Shown here one piece after another: positions 34,548 through 43,176 of a DNA stretch of 57,607 bases. Location: contig DJQM01000054.1 in NCBI GenBank assembly GCA_002437585.1, forward strand, positions 1-57,607, given 5' to 3'. The DNA is from Clostridiales bacterium UBA6386. Its GTDB lineage: Bacteria > Bacillota > Clostridia > Oscillospirales > Oscillospiraceae. A program made the position numbers and the translations under genes. The notes beneath the pieces were generated by a model that did no database searches, was not told the origin of the DNA, and saw only the letters and a list, made by a program, of their open reading frames with translations. Every line of letters starts with the position of its first letter. The first letter of the stretch is position 1.

Positions 34548-35365
34548 GCCTGTACGACCACGTTTTCCGACCCCGTCGGTACACCCTGTCCGACGGCACC
34601 GTGGTGGCGGAGAAGCGCAGCCGGGCTCCGCTGATTCTGCTGATTCTCGCGGTGCTCACGGTGCTGTCCGTCCGGATCACGGGATTTGACCTGACCGTAC
34701 TGGTCAAAAAGGGCAGTAAATTCTTCGACATCCTCAGAGCCATGTTCCCGCCCAATACGGCCTATCTGGGGAAAATCTGGCAGCCTTTGTGGGATACCAT
34801 CAAGATGTCCTTCCTGGGCTCCTTCATCGGGGCGGTGCTGGCGGTACCCTTTGCCGTGGCGGCGGCCAGCAATATCGTGACGAACCGGGTGGTGGTGTTC
34901 CTGGTGCGGCTGTTTCTGAGCCTGGTGCGAACCCTTCCCACGCTGGTGTGCGCCCTGATTGCCACCTATGTGTTCGGCCTCGGCACCATGGCCGGCACCT
35001 GCGCCATTGCGGTGTTTACCTTCGCCTATGTGGGCAAGCAGCTCTTTGAGATCATCGAAACCGTGGACATGGGCCCCTTTGAGTCCATGGAAGCGTTGGG
35101 TGCTACCCGGCTCCGGGCATTCCTCACGGCGGTGTTTCCCCAGGTGCTGCCCACCTACCTGTCCGTTTCCCTGTTCTGCCTGGAGGGCAACGTGCGCTAC
35201 GCCTCCATTCTTGGCTATGTGGGAGCCGGCGGCCTGGGTCTGATTATGAACGAGAAAATCGGCTGGCGGGAATACGACAGCCTGGGCATGATCCTGATCG
35301 TCCTGTTCGTGACGGTGATCCTCATCGAGAGCGTCAGCCATGCCCTGCGCAAGCGACTGATGTAG
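34544..35365 (+). CDS. Phosphonate-type ABC transporter permease (PhnE-like), first
   Basis: 273 residues with about six transmembrane helices after a short N-terminal cytoplasmic stretch. The motif FLGSFIGAVLAVPFAVAAASN and the EAA loop ESMEALGATRLRAFLTAVFP are PhnE hallmarks, and ILGYVGAGGLGLIMNEKIG near the C-terminus is the typical BPD_transp_1 end. It overlaps the ATPase gene by 4 nt and is 14 bp from the second permease, with which it probably forms a heterodimer. Confidence 0.92.
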   Translation: MSLYDHVFRPRRYTLSDGTVVAEKRSRAPLILLILAVLTVLSVRITGFDLTVLVKKGSKFFDILRAMFPPNTAYLGKIWQPLWDTIKMSFLGSFIGAVLAVPFAVAAASNIVTNRVVVFLVRLFLSLVRTLPTLVCALIATYVFGLGTMAGTCAIAVFTFAYVGKQLFEIIETVDMGPFESMEALGATRLRAFLTAVFPQVLPTYLSVSLFCLEGNVRYASILGYVGAGGLGLIMNEKIGWREYDSLGMILIVLFVTVILIESVSHALRKRLM

Positions 35366-35379
35366 GGAGGAACGGCATT

Positions 35380-36189
35380 ATGAATGATTCTATCGCGAAA
35401 GCCTACGCCTCCGCGCCGAAAACCTGGGTCTGGAAGCTGCTGGCGGCCTTTGTCGTGGCCTGCCTGCTTGCCTGGTCCGGCTCTGCCGTATCGGTGAGCA
35501 ACCCCACCGGCAACGGCCTGGAGGTGGCGGGCAATATCCTGTCCGGCATTTTCCATCCCTCGGCCACGCTGCTGCTGACCTTCGGCACCAACGGCGTGCC
35601 CTATCTGCTGCTGGAGACCTTCTGCATTGCCTTCCTGGGAACCATCGTCGGCGCGGTGATTTCCCTGCCCCTGTCCTTCCTGTCCGCCAGCAATCTGGTG
35701 CCCCGGTTCATTGCGGTGATTGGCCGTCTGCTCATTGCCGCCATCCGCACCATCCCCGCCTTCGTTTATGGCCTGATGTTCATCCGGGTCACAGGCCCGG
35801 GCCCCTTCGCCGGACTTCTGACCATGTCCCTGTGCTCCATCGGCATGGTGTCCAAGATGTTCATCGAGAGCATCGAGGATCTGGACAAGCGGATCCTGGA
35901 ATCCCTGGATGCGGCGGGCTGCACCACCTTCCAGAAGATCCGCTACGGCATTCTGCCCCAGCTGACCGCAGACTTTATTTCTACCGTCATCTACCGCTTC
36001 GACATGAATCTGCGGGACGCCACGGTTCTGGGTCTGGTGGGTGCCGGCGGCATCGGCGCACCCCTGATCTTCGCCATGAGCTCCTACCGCTGGAATGAGG
36101 TGGGTGCGATCCTGCTGGGGCTTATCGTATTGGTGCTCATCATCGAGGCCATCTCCGCCCGGATCCGGGAAAAACTGGCACGGGGGTGA
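35380..36189 (+). CDS. Phosphonate-type ABC transporter permease (PhnE-like), second
   Basis: 269 residues. One N-terminal helix is followed by a long extracellular segment (about 45-75), then FLGTIVGAVISLPLSFLSASN, the EAA loop ESLDAAGCTTFQKIRYGILP and LGLVGAGGIGAPLIFAMSSYRW. Two different PhnE proteins in one operon are common in Firmicutes. GGGAGG precedes ATG, and the nucleotidase start lies 4 bp beyond the stop. Confidence 0.92.
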   Translation: MNDSIAKAYASAPKTWVWKLLAAFVVACLLAWSGSAVSVSNPTGNGLEVAGNILSGIFHPSATLLLTFGTNGVPYLLLETFCIAFLGTIVGAVISLPLSFLSASNLVPRFIAVIGRLLIAAIRTIPAFVYGLMFIRVTGPGPFAGLLTMSLCSIGMVSKMFIESIEDLDKRILESLDAAGCTTFQKIRYGILPQLTADFISTVIYRFDMNLRDATVLGLVGAGGIGAPLIFAMSSYRWNEVGAILLGLIVLVLIIEAISARIREKLARG

Positions 36190-36193
36190 GGAA

Positions 36194-37705
36194 ATGGACA
36201 AGCAGCTGACCATTTACTTCACCTCCGATCTGCACAGCTACATTTACCCCACGGATTACCGCAGCCCCGGGGAGCGGGATCTGGGTCTGTTCAAGTGTGC
36301 CAACCGGTTCCGCAAGGACGGCAGCACCCTGGTCATCGACGGCGGCGATCTGCTCCAGGGCTCGCCCCTGGGAGCCTACTGCCACGACACCATCGGCAGT
36401 GCCGCCCAGTTCGGGGAGATGATGAACTGCTGCGGCTATGACTATGTGACATTGGGCAACCACGATTTCAATTTCGGAATGCCCTATCTTGAAAGCTATC
36501 TGGATGCCCTGGACGGGTGCTGCGTCTGCGAAAACGTCCGCCGTCCGGATGGCACCAGCCGGTTTCCTGCCCGGGTGCGGGTGCTGGAGAACGGCCTGCG
36601 TGTGGGACTCGTTGGCATTGTCACCGACTATGTGAATGTCTGGGAGCGGCCGGAGCATCTGGCGGGCATTGCCGTTACGGATCCGATGGAGGCTGCCCGG
36701 CAGGCACTGGAAGCCCTGCGGGGGAAGACCGACCTGACGGTATGCGTGTACCACGGGGGTTTTGAGCGGGATCTGGCCAGCGACCGGGTGCTCTCTGCCA
36801 CCCGGGAGAACATCGCCTACCGGATCTGCCAGGAACTGGATTTCGACATTCTTCTCACAGGACATCAGCATATGTCCGTGCCCGGCCAGATGGTTCAGGG
36901 CACCTTTGTGGTGCAGCCCCTGGACAAGGGACAGGAATTTCTGCGTGTCACGGCGGTGCGCCGGAATGGCCGGTGGGATTTTTCCAGCCGGACGGTTCCC
37001 GCCGGTGGCAGCTGCCCTGACCGGTGGCTTGCGGAATTTGCCGGCATGGAACGGGGTGCTCAGAACTGGCTCAATCAGGTGGTGGGTCACTTGCCCGCGC
37101 CTATGACTACGGACACCCCGGTGGCCATGGCCGCCCGGGGAAATGCCCTGGCCGATTTGTTCAATACCGTCCAGCTGGCCGCCAGCGGCGCTCAGATCTC
37201 GGTGACAAGTCTGCCGAATGACCCGGCGGGACTGCCCCAGACCGTTCGGCGGCAGGATGTGCTGAATGCCTATCCCTACGCCAACACCCTGACGATTCTG
37301 CGCATCACAGGTGCGGTGCTCCGTCAGGCCATGGAGCGCAGCGCGGAGTATTTTACCCGGGAGCCAGATGGCAGTCTCCGGGTTTCGGACGAATTCCTGA
37401 AGCCCAAGGTGGAGCACTACAATTACGATTATTACGCAGGAGTACACTACGTCTTTGACTGCGCCCGCCCCAGGGGCAGCCGGGTGGTGGAGCTGAATGT
37501 GGACGGACGACCTGTGGCGGACACGGATACCTTCACCGCCTGCCTGAGCAGCTACCGGGCCAGCGGCACCGGCGGCTACGAGTGCTATGTGGGCTGTCCG
37601 GTTCTGGGAGAGATCGGCACGGAAATGTCCGATCTTCTGCTGGACTTTTTCCGGGTTCATCCGGAGCACCTGCCCCTGAAGCCCGGCACCTTCCGGGTGC
37701 TCTGA
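36194..37705 (+). CDS. 5'-nucleotidase / 2',3'-cyclic phosphodiesterase family metallophosphoesterase, cytoplasmic
   Basis: 503 residues. The N-terminal calcineurin-like domain has its metal motifs in order: SDLHS (12-14), DGGDLLQG, GNHDFNFG (88-95), YHGGFERD (near 187) and GHQHM (near 223). The C-terminal 5'-nucleotidase domain (about 300-500) has LPNDPAGLP, AYPYANTL, and YDYYAGVHYVFDCARP, the aromatic clamp of the CpdB/UshA group. Family members are usually secreted, with a signal peptide and often a wall anchor. This one has neither, and begins directly with MDKQLTIYFTSD. So it should act in the cytoplasm on whatever the PhnD-C-E-E importer brings in. GAGGAA abuts the start. The exact substrate (nucleotide, cyclic nucleotide, other phosphoester) is not visible. 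Confidence 0.88.
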   Translation: MDKQLTIYFTSDLHSYIYPTDYRSPGERDLGLFKCANRFRKDGSTLVIDGGDLLQGSPLGAYCHDTIGSAAQFGEMMNCCGYDYVTLGNHDFNFGMPYLESYLDALDGCCVCENVRRPDGTSRFPARVRVLENGLRVGLVGIVTDYVNVWERPEHLAGIAVTDPMEAARQALEALRGKTDLTVCVYHGGFERDLASDRVLSATRENIAYRICQELDFDILLTGHQHMSVPGQMVQGTFVVQPLDKGQEFLRVTAVRRNGRWDFSSRTVPAGGSCPDRWLAEFAGMERGAQNWLNQVVGHLPAPMTTDTPVAMAARGNALADLFNTVQLAASGAQISVTSLPNDPAGLPQTVRRQDVLNAYPYANTLTILRITGAVLRQAMERSAEYFTREPDGSLRVSDEFLKPKVEHYNYDYYAGVHYVFDCARPRGSRVVELNVDGRPVADTDTFTACLSSYRASGTGGYECYVGCPVLGEIGTEMSDLLLDFFRVHPEHLPLKPGTFRVL

Positions 37706-37722
37706 GCGGTAACAATACGGAC

Positions 37723-37757
37723 TCACCGGAAAGCTCTGCCGCTTTTCGGTGATTTTC
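37723..37757 (+). terminator. Terminator of the phn-type/nucleotidase operon
   Basis: A 12-bp stem TCACCGGAAAGC (37723-37734) pairs with GCTTTTCGGTGA (37741-37752) with one mismatch, a 6-nt loop and TTTTC following. Confidence 0.85.
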
Positions 37758-37759
37758 TC

Positions 37760-37788
37760 TTGCAACCCGGAGCCGGAGGGCGTATAAT
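37760..37788 (+). promoter_or_regulatory. Promoter of the DUF1003 gene
   Basis: TTGCAA - 17 nt - TATAAT, 30 bp before the DUF1003 start and directly after the upstream terminator. Confidence 0.8.
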
Positions 37789-37818
37789 GAGGAAAATACT
37801 TTCCGGGAGGAAATCATC

Positions 37819-38322
37819 ATGAAAGAAAACAGAAAGCTGCTTAAGGAGATCCTGCGGGATGTCCGCCGGGATATGACCGACGAAGAGGTGCTGAACCTGC
37901 TGGCGGACAGTCAAGTTTCTGCCAGTCCCGAAAACGACCGGCTCACTCTGGGCCAGCGGGCGGCGGATACCATCGCCCGGTTTGCCGGAAGCTGGGCCTT
38001 CATCTTCACCTTCACCAGTGTACTTATCGCCTGGATGGTGGTCAATGTGATTCTGGCGGTGAAGGCCTTCGATCCCTATCCCTTCATTCTGCTGAACCTG
38101 GTGCTGTCCTGCGTGGCGGCCATTCAGGCTCCGCTCATCATGATGAGCCAGAACCGTCAGGAGGAGAAGGATCGGCGCAGAGCGGAGAACGACTACAAGG
38201 TCAATCTGAAAACGGAGATCATGATCGAGGATCTGTACGATAAGCTAAACGCCGTCCTTGCCAAGCAGACGGCTCTGGAAAAGCGGCTGGACGCCGCGGA
38301 TAAGTCCGGCATGCAGAGCTGA
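37819..38322 (+). CDS. DUF1003 membrane protein
   Basis: 167 residues. After a charged N-terminus (about 1-55) there are two transmembrane helices (SWAFIFTFTSVLIAWMVVNV and FILLNLVLSCVAAIQAPLIM), the DUF1003 core, including DPYPFILLNL and APLIMMSQNRQEEKDR. A charged C-terminal helix with coiled-coil character follows (MIEDLYDKLNAVLAKQTALE). Function is unknown; family members are found near cyclic nucleotide or ion transport genes but none is established. It forms its own unit between a promoter and a large palindrome. AGGAGG precedes ATG by 8 nt. Confidence 0.88.
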   Translation: MKENRKLLKEILRDVRRDMTDEEVLNLLADSQVSASPENDRLTLGQRAADTIARFAGSWAFIFTFTSVLIAWMVVNVILAVKAFDPYPFILLNLVLSCVAAIQAPLIMMSQNRQEEKDRRRAENDYKVNLKTEIMIEDLYDKLNAVLAKQTALEKRLDAADKSGMQS

Positions 38323-38361
38323 GAGGAGCCGCGCCCGTCCGGCGGGGAATATCGCGAAAAA

Positions 38362-38401
38362 CGCAGCCGCGGAAGGGGCAATTGCCCCTTCCGCGGCTGC
38401 G
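38362..38401. terminator. Perfect 40-bp palindrome after the DUF1003 gene
   Basis: The arms 38362-38381 and 38382-38401 are exact complements centred on CAATTG. As RNA it would form a very stable GC-rich hairpin followed by CTGTTT, so a terminator is likely. The length and perfection are unusual. The remainder of the gap to 38659 holds a promoter and a small palindrome. Confidence 0.65.
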
Positions 38402-38551
38402 CTGTTTGGAAGATTCTCCGACCGGGGGAGCAGGAAAAGGCAAAAGCAAAGTGCACAGTTCAAATGGGTATTTTTTGTCAATATGCTTAATACAGAATGG
38501 AAATATTTCGCAAATTCGTGCAAATGCTATTAAACGGTGGCAATCTGCGAA

Positions 38552-38607
38552 ATGAAATTTCATCCAAATCAGGAAGTATTGACAAAGTCATTTCGTGATG
38601 CTAAACT
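38552..38607 (+). promoter_or_regulatory. Promoter of the muropeptide operon with operator-like palindrome
   Basis: TTGACA (38579-38584) - 17 nt - TAAACT (38602-38607). ATGAAATTTCAT (38552-38563) is a perfect 12-bp palindrome 15 bp upstream of the -35. Its TGAAA/TTTCA half-sites are of a kind seen at RpiR-family operators, making the murR-like regulator at 49164 a candidate binder (inference). Confidence 0.6.
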
Positions 38608-38659
38608 GTGGCCATCCTGGAAACAAAGCCAACAACCAACACAAAAGTAGGAGGAAATT

Positions 38660-40237
38660 ATGAAAAAGATTCTTGCATTGCTGCTGGCCACCGTTATGGT
38701 TCTTTCCTTATGTGCCTGCGGCTCCGGAACCGACAACACCGCTTCCGCCGCTCCTGCCGGGAAGACCGATTCCGCCGCTTCCGCCCAGTCCGGTGCGGGG
38801 AAGGACACCGCCATCCTGGCAACGTCCGACGAGCCCTACCGGTTCTTCGCCCAGTCCAAGCAGAGCTGCTCCGGCGCGGACAACTTGGTGCTTTCCAACG
38901 TCTATGACTGCCTGCTGCGTCTGGAGGCCGACGGCACACTGACGCCCGCTCTGGCGGAAACCTACGAGGTCTCCGATGACGGTCTGGAGTACACCTTCCA
39001 TCTGCGCAAGGGCGTGAAGTTCCACAACGGCCAGGAGATGACCGCTGAGGACGTGAAGTTCACCTACGATTACGGCTTTGAAGGCCCCATCGGCACCGCC
39101 CTGTTTGTCAACTACAAGCAGTGCGACATCATCGACGACTACACCGTCAAGATGACCCTGTCCAGCCCCTATGCGGCGTTCCCCTACGGCGTGGCCTCCC
39201 GTCTGGGCGGCATCGCCTGCAAGGCCTACTTCGATGAGGTGGGCGACGACGAGTACGTCAAGAACCCCATCGGCACCGGCCCCTACAAGTTTGTCGAGTG
39301 GGTCAGCGGCGACCACACCACCCTGACCGCCAATGAGGACTACTGGGGCACCAAGCCCAGCATCCAGAATATCATCATCCAGATCGTTGCCGACACCAAC
39401 ACCCAGGTTCTGGGTCTGCAGAACGGGGACTATGATGTGGTTCGCAATCCCTCCATCGACGTGTGCACCCGTCTGGACGGCAACGCCGACGTGGCCTGGG
39501 ACAGCACCCTGTCCACCGGCCGGATCACTCTGTATCTGAACGACTGGACCGGTGCCTGCAAGGACATCAACTTCCGGAAGGCCGTTCAGGCCGGCATCGA
39601 CAAGCAGATGATCAATGATGGCGTTTACGCCGGCCGCAGTGAAGTGCTGAATGTTGATATGTGCTCCAACTACCTGAGCTTCGTCACTGAGGCCGACGGC
39701 GTGAAAGTGGTTCCCTACGATCAGGAAGCCGCCAAGGAATATCTGTCCAAGTCCAGCTACAACGGCGAGGAGTTCGCCCTGTCCGTTCCCAGCGGCTCCG
39801 CCCTGGAGAGCGTGGCGAAGATCATCCAGGCTCAGCTGATGGAGATCGGCATCAACTGCACCGTCAAGGCCACCGACTATCCCACCTACTCCGGTGAGTG
39901 GAAGGATCGTACCTACGAAGCCTATATCCTGAACAACCTGTGCTCCCTGGTGGACGCGGACGGCATGTACACCGGCCACCGTCTGGACAGAGAGGCCTGG
40001 GAGAACCGGGTGTTCCAGCGGGACGGCGAGATTTCCGAGATTCTGCTGAAGGCTCGCGCGGCTCAGGGCGACGCGCGGAAGGCTCTGTATGTCGAGGCCT
40101 GCAACATTGTGACGGAAGAAGCCTATGATGTGCCTTTGGTCAACGACCTGGCAACCATCGCCTATCGCTCCAATATGAGCGGCGTGAAGGCGCACTGCCT
40201 GGGCAACATGTACTTCGGAGACTGGAGCTTCAACTAA
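38660..40237 (+). CDS. Peptide/muropeptide ABC transporter substrate-binding lipoprotein (family 5)
   Basis: 525 residues. The signal peptide has lipobox LCAC (Cys 20), followed by a Ser/Ala/Thr linker. The SBP_bac_5 domain shows GLEYTFHLRKGVKFHNGQEMTAEDVKFTYD near 105-135 and NFRKAVQAGIDKQMINDGVY in the middle. It resembles dipeptide and glutathione/murein-peptide receptors of the DppA/MppA type. Because the operon goes on to MurNAc-catabolic enzymes, the likely ligand is a peptidoglycan fragment; this is inference. AGGAGG lies 7 nt upstream of ATG. Confidence 0.9.
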   Translation: MKKILALLLATVMVLSLCACGSGTDNTASAAPAGKTDSAASAQSGAGKDTAILATSDEPYRFFAQSKQSCSGADNLVLSNVYDCLLRLEADGTLTPALAETYEVSDDGLEYTFHLRKGVKFHNGQEMTAEDVKFTYDYGFEGPIGTALFVNYKQCDIIDDYTVKMTLSSPYAAFPYGVASRLGGIACKAYFDEVGDDEYVKNPIGTGPYKFVEWVSGDHTTLTANEDYWGTKPSIQNIIIQIVADTNTQVLGLQNGDYDVVRNPSIDVCTRLDGNADVAWDSTLSTGRITLYLNDWTGACKDINFRKAVQAGIDKQMINDGVYAGRSEVLNVDMCSNYLSFVTEADGVKVVPYDQEAAKEYLSKSSYNGEEFALSVPSGSALESVAKIIQAQLMEIGINCTVKATDYPTYSGEWKDRTYEAYILNNLCSLVDADGMYTGHRLDREAWENRVFQRDGEISEILLKARAAQGDARKALYVEACNIVTEEAYDVPLVNDLATIAYRSNMSGVKAHCLGNMYFGDWSFN

Positions 40238-40275
40238 GCAACCCCCTCAATTCCCAAGAACTGACTGCGTAAACG

Positions 40276-40315
40276 GGGAAGCGGAACGGTGACACGCCGC
40301 GCCGCTTCCCTTTTT
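40276..40315 (+). terminator. Intra-operon attenuator after the SBP gene
   Basis: GGGAAGCGG (40276-40284) pairs exactly with CCGCTTCCC (40302-40310) and is followed by TTTTT. It is a clear intrinsic terminator inside the operon, 37 bp before the permease start, and would lower expression of downstream genes relative to the receptor. Confidence 0.8.
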
Positions 40316-40351
40316 CACTTCCATTTGCCCGTTTTTGCAAGGAGGAAATCA

Positions 40352-41281
40352 ATGAGCTGGTTAAAATACGCCGGGAAGCGGCTGCTGATGCTGATTCCGG
40401 TGATTATCTGCGTAACGTTTGTGCTGTACCTGATCCTGTCCGCAGCCCCAGGCGATCTGGCAAGCTCCCTGCTGGGCGAGGATGCTACGGCGGAGCAGAT
40501 CGCGGCCAAGAAGGCGGAGATGGGTCTGGATAAGCCCCTGCTGGTCCGGTATGTCCGCTATATGGGCGGCGTTCTGCGGCTGGACTTCGGCGAGTCCTGG
40601 ATCAACGGTGAGGCGGTGCTTGCCCGGTTTGCCCGGCGTCTGCCCAATACGCTGCTGCTGTCCACGCTGGCAATGCTGTTTGCCGTGGCGGTGGGCGTTC
40701 CCCTGGGCATTGGCTCGGCCATCAAGCAATACAGTCTGCTGGACTACGGCAGCTCCTTTGTGGCGATGCTGCTGTTCTCCCTGCCTGCCTTCTGGCTGGG
40801 CACCATGTGTCAGGTGCTGTTCTGCCTGACACTCCACTGGCTGCCCACCTCCGGCTTTGACTCGCCAAAGTCCCTGATCCTGCCTACCCTGATTCTGGGT
40901 GCCAACACCATGGCCACCATGATCCGCATGAGCCGTACCAGTATGCTGGATGTGATCCGGCAGGACTACATCCGCACCGCCAAGGCCAAGGGCGCGCCCA
41001 ACGGGACGGTTATCCGTCATCACGCCCTGCGCAACGGCATGATCCCCGTGGTGACCCAGATCGGCGTGAGCTTCGCCGGTACCATCGGCGGCGCGGTGGT
41101 CACGGAGAACATTTTCACCATTCCGGGCGTGGGCACCATGCTGCTGAGCGCGGTGAAATCCCGGGATGTTCCCGTGGTGCTGGGCACGATCATTTTTGTA
41201 ACGGTGATCGTGGGCGTCATCAATCTGCTGGTGGATCTGCTGTGCGCGGTGATCGACCCCAGAATCGACCTGGCATCCTGA
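40352..41281 (+). CDS. Peptide ABC transporter permease (DppB-like), second system
   Basis: 309 residues. N-terminal helix LLMLIPVIICVTFVLYLIL with the motif APGDLASSLLG, then five helices, EAA loop YIRTAKAKGAPNGTVIRHHA and C-terminal IDPRIDLAS. ATG 40352 has AGGAGG 8 nt upstream; an in-frame start at 40289 would lie inside the attenuator stem and is rejected. It pairs with the next gene product. Confidence 0.93.
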   Translation: MSWLKYAGKRLLMLIPVIICVTFVLYLILSAAPGDLASSLLGEDATAEQIAAKKAEMGLDKPLLVRYVRYMGGVLRLDFGESWINGEAVLARFARRLPNTLLLSTLAMLFAVAVGVPLGIGSAIKQYSLLDYGSSFVAMLLFSLPAFWLGTMCQVLFCLTLHWLPTSGFDSPKSLILPTLILGANTMATMIRMSRTSMLDVIRQDYIRTAKAKGAPNGTVIRHHALRNGMIPVVTQIGVSFAGTIGGAVVTENIFTIPGVGTMLLSAVKSRDVPVVLGTIIFVTVIVGVINLLVDLLCAVIDPRIDLAS

Positions 41282-41296
41282 TGGAGGGCAAAGCGT

Positions 41297-42172
41297 ATGT
41301 TGAAACGTCGTAAAAAATCTCTTTCCGAATACAGCACCGGCGAGCTGGTCATGTTCCGCTTCCGGAAGAACAAGCTGGCCATGTTCGGCGTGTTCCTGCT
41401 GGCCTTTGTGTTCCTGGCGGTGCTGGCGGCTCCTGTGCTGAGCAGCTACGAAAACGTGACCAAGCTGCACATTTCCGATCGGTTTACCAGCCCCAACCCC
41501 ATGTATATTTTCGGCACGGACGAATTCGGCCGTGACCTGTTTGCCCGGGTGCTCTACGGCGGCCGGATCTCCCTGCTGTGCTCCTTCGCCATCATCGGCA
41601 TTGCCTTTGTGGTGGGCGCGCTGATCGGCGGCGCGGCGGGCTTCTTCGGCGGCAAGGTGGATACCCTGCTTATGCGGGTGGTGGATATCCTGATGGCGGT
41701 GCCCTCGTCGCTTCTGGCCATGGCCATCATCACCGCCATGGGCAACGGCGTATGGAAGCTGGTGGTGGCGCTGGCCATCTCCCAGGTGGCAAGATTTGCC
41801 CGGATTGTCCGCTCCTCCGTGCTGACGCTGCGCAATGTGGAGTTTGTGGAGGCAGCCAGGTGCTATGGCTGCAGTTCTCTGCGGATCATCCTCAAGCACA
41901 TACTGCCCAACGGCATCGGCCCCATCATCGTTTCCGCTACCCTGTGCCTGGGTCAGACCATCCTGAGCATTTCCTCCATGGGCTACCTGGGTCTGGGCGT
42001 TGCCTCTCCCACCCCAGAATGGGGCACCATCATCTCCGAGAACAAGATCAACATTCAGGCCTATCCTTACCTGGGTCTGATTCCCGGCATCTGCATCTGC
42101 CTGACCGTTATGGCGGTCAACTTCATCGGCGACGGCCTGCGGGATGCCTTCGACCCCAGAACCAAGAAATAA
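41297..42172 (+). CDS. Peptide ABC transporter permease (DppC-like), second system
   Basis: 291 residues. The cytoplasmic N-terminus (LKRRKKSLSEYSTGEL) is followed by helix LAMFGVFLLAFVFLAVLAAPV, the signature YIFGTDEFGRDLFARVLYGGR and EAA loop FVEAARCYGCSSLRIILKHI. The C-terminus FDPRTKK is family-like. It begins 16 bp after the DppB-like stop. Confidence 0.93.
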   Translation: MLKRRKKSLSEYSTGELVMFRFRKNKLAMFGVFLLAFVFLAVLAAPVLSSYENVTKLHISDRFTSPNPMYIFGTDEFGRDLFARVLYGGRISLLCSFAIIGIAFVVGALIGGAAGFFGGKVDTLLMRVVDILMAVPSSLLAMAIITAMGNGVWKLVVALAISQVARFARIVRSSVLTLRNVEFVEAARCYGCSSLRIILKHILPNGIGPIIVSATLCLGQTILSISSMGYLGLGVASPTPEWGTIISENKINIQAYPYLGLIPGICICLTVMAVNFIGDGLRDAFDPRTKK

Positions 42173-42185
42173 GGAGGACGAACAG

Positions 42186-43175
42186 ATGGAACGCAAACAA
42201 GAAAACCTTTTGGAAATTTCCGATCTGACCGTCCGGTACAATACCGACGACGCAGTGGTTCACGCGGTCAACAACTTCAACCTGAAGCTGACCCGGGGCG
42301 AGGCCCGGGGCCTGGTGGGGGAGACCGGCGCGGGAAAGACCACTCTGGCACTTTCCATCCTCCGGCTGCTGCCGGAGCGGGTAGGACAGGTGGCCGGCGG
42401 CTCCATCGTCTATGACGGCCAGGAGCTTCTGAAGCTGCCGGAGGCGGAAATGCTGCCTCTGCGGGGCAAGCGGATCTCCATGATCTTTCAGGATCCCATG
42501 ACCAGCCTGAACCCCACCCAGACCGTAGGCGACCAGATTCTGGAGGTGCTGAATCTCCACTTCCCGGAAATGACCCGGGACGAAAAAATCAAGCGGATGG
42601 AGGAAATGATGACGCTGGTGGGCATTCCGCCCCAGCGGAAGAACAGCTTCCCCCATGAGTTCTCCGGCGGCATGAAGCAGAGAATCGTGATTGCCATGGC
42701 ACTGGTTGCCGAGCCGGAGCTGCTGCTGGCGGACGAACCCACCACCGCCCTGGACGTGACCATTCAGGCTCAGATTCTGGAGCTGATGAAGCAGCTGCGG
42801 GAAAAATTCAACACCTCTGTCATGCTCATCACCCATGACCTGGGCGTGGTAGCCCAGTTCTGCGATTCGGTTTCCGTGGTTTACGCGGGACGGGTGGTGG
42901 AGTACGGCTCTGTGGAGACCGTGTTCCAGCGGAGGGAGAACCATCCCTATACCGCAGGCCTGTTCAACTGTATCCCCAATCTGGAGGATGACCAGCCCCG
43001 GCTGCGCCCCATTCCTGGCCACATGGCTGATCCCAGAGTGGAGTATCCGGGCTGCTGCTTTGCCGACCGCTGCGAGTACGCCACGGAGCAATGCCGGACG
43101 GAAGCACCCACCATGCATGTGTGCGGCGGACACGGCATTCTGTGCCACCGCTATGCCCAGAAGGAGGAGTTCTGA
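42186..43175 (+). CDS. Peptide ABC transporter ATP-binding protein (DppD-like), second system
   Basis: 329 residues. Walker A is GETGAGKTTLALS (Thr instead of the usual Ser after E), Q-loop IFQDPMTSLNP, signature FSGGMKQR, Walker B LLLADEPTTALDVTIQAQ and ITHDLG. The C-terminal cassette has four cysteines in CCFADRCEYATEQCRTEAP, the possible iron-sulphur site. ATG 42186 follows AAGGAGG; the longer frame from 42144 would overlap the DppC end. The next ATPase begins one base after this stop. Confidence 0.92.
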   Translation: MERKQENLLEISDLTVRYNTDDAVVHAVNNFNLKLTRGEARGLVGETGAGKTTLALSILRLLPERVGQVAGGSIVYDGQELLKLPEAEMLPLRGKRISMIFQDPMTSLNPTQTVGDQILEVLNLHFPEMTRDEKIKRMEEMMTLVGIPPQRKNSFPHEFSGGMKQRIVIAMALVAEPELLLADEPTTALDVTIQAQILELMKQLREKFNTSVMLITHDLGVVAQFCDSVSVVYAGRVVEYGSVETVFQRRENHPYTAGLFNCIPNLEDDQPRLRPIPGHMADPRVEYPGCCFADRCEYATEQCRTEAPTMHVCGGHGILCHRYAQKEEF

Positions 43176-43176
43176 T

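Noticed and set aside
31694..37705. Calling the phn-type operon a phosphonate-degrading locus.
   Set aside because: No C-P lyase, phosphonatase or transaminase genes are present; the only enzyme is a phosphoesterase.
38708..40195. A 495-codon antisense frame within the second peptide SBP gene.
   Set aside because: Shadow of the lipoprotein gene; the sense frame has lipobox, domain and ribosome binding site.
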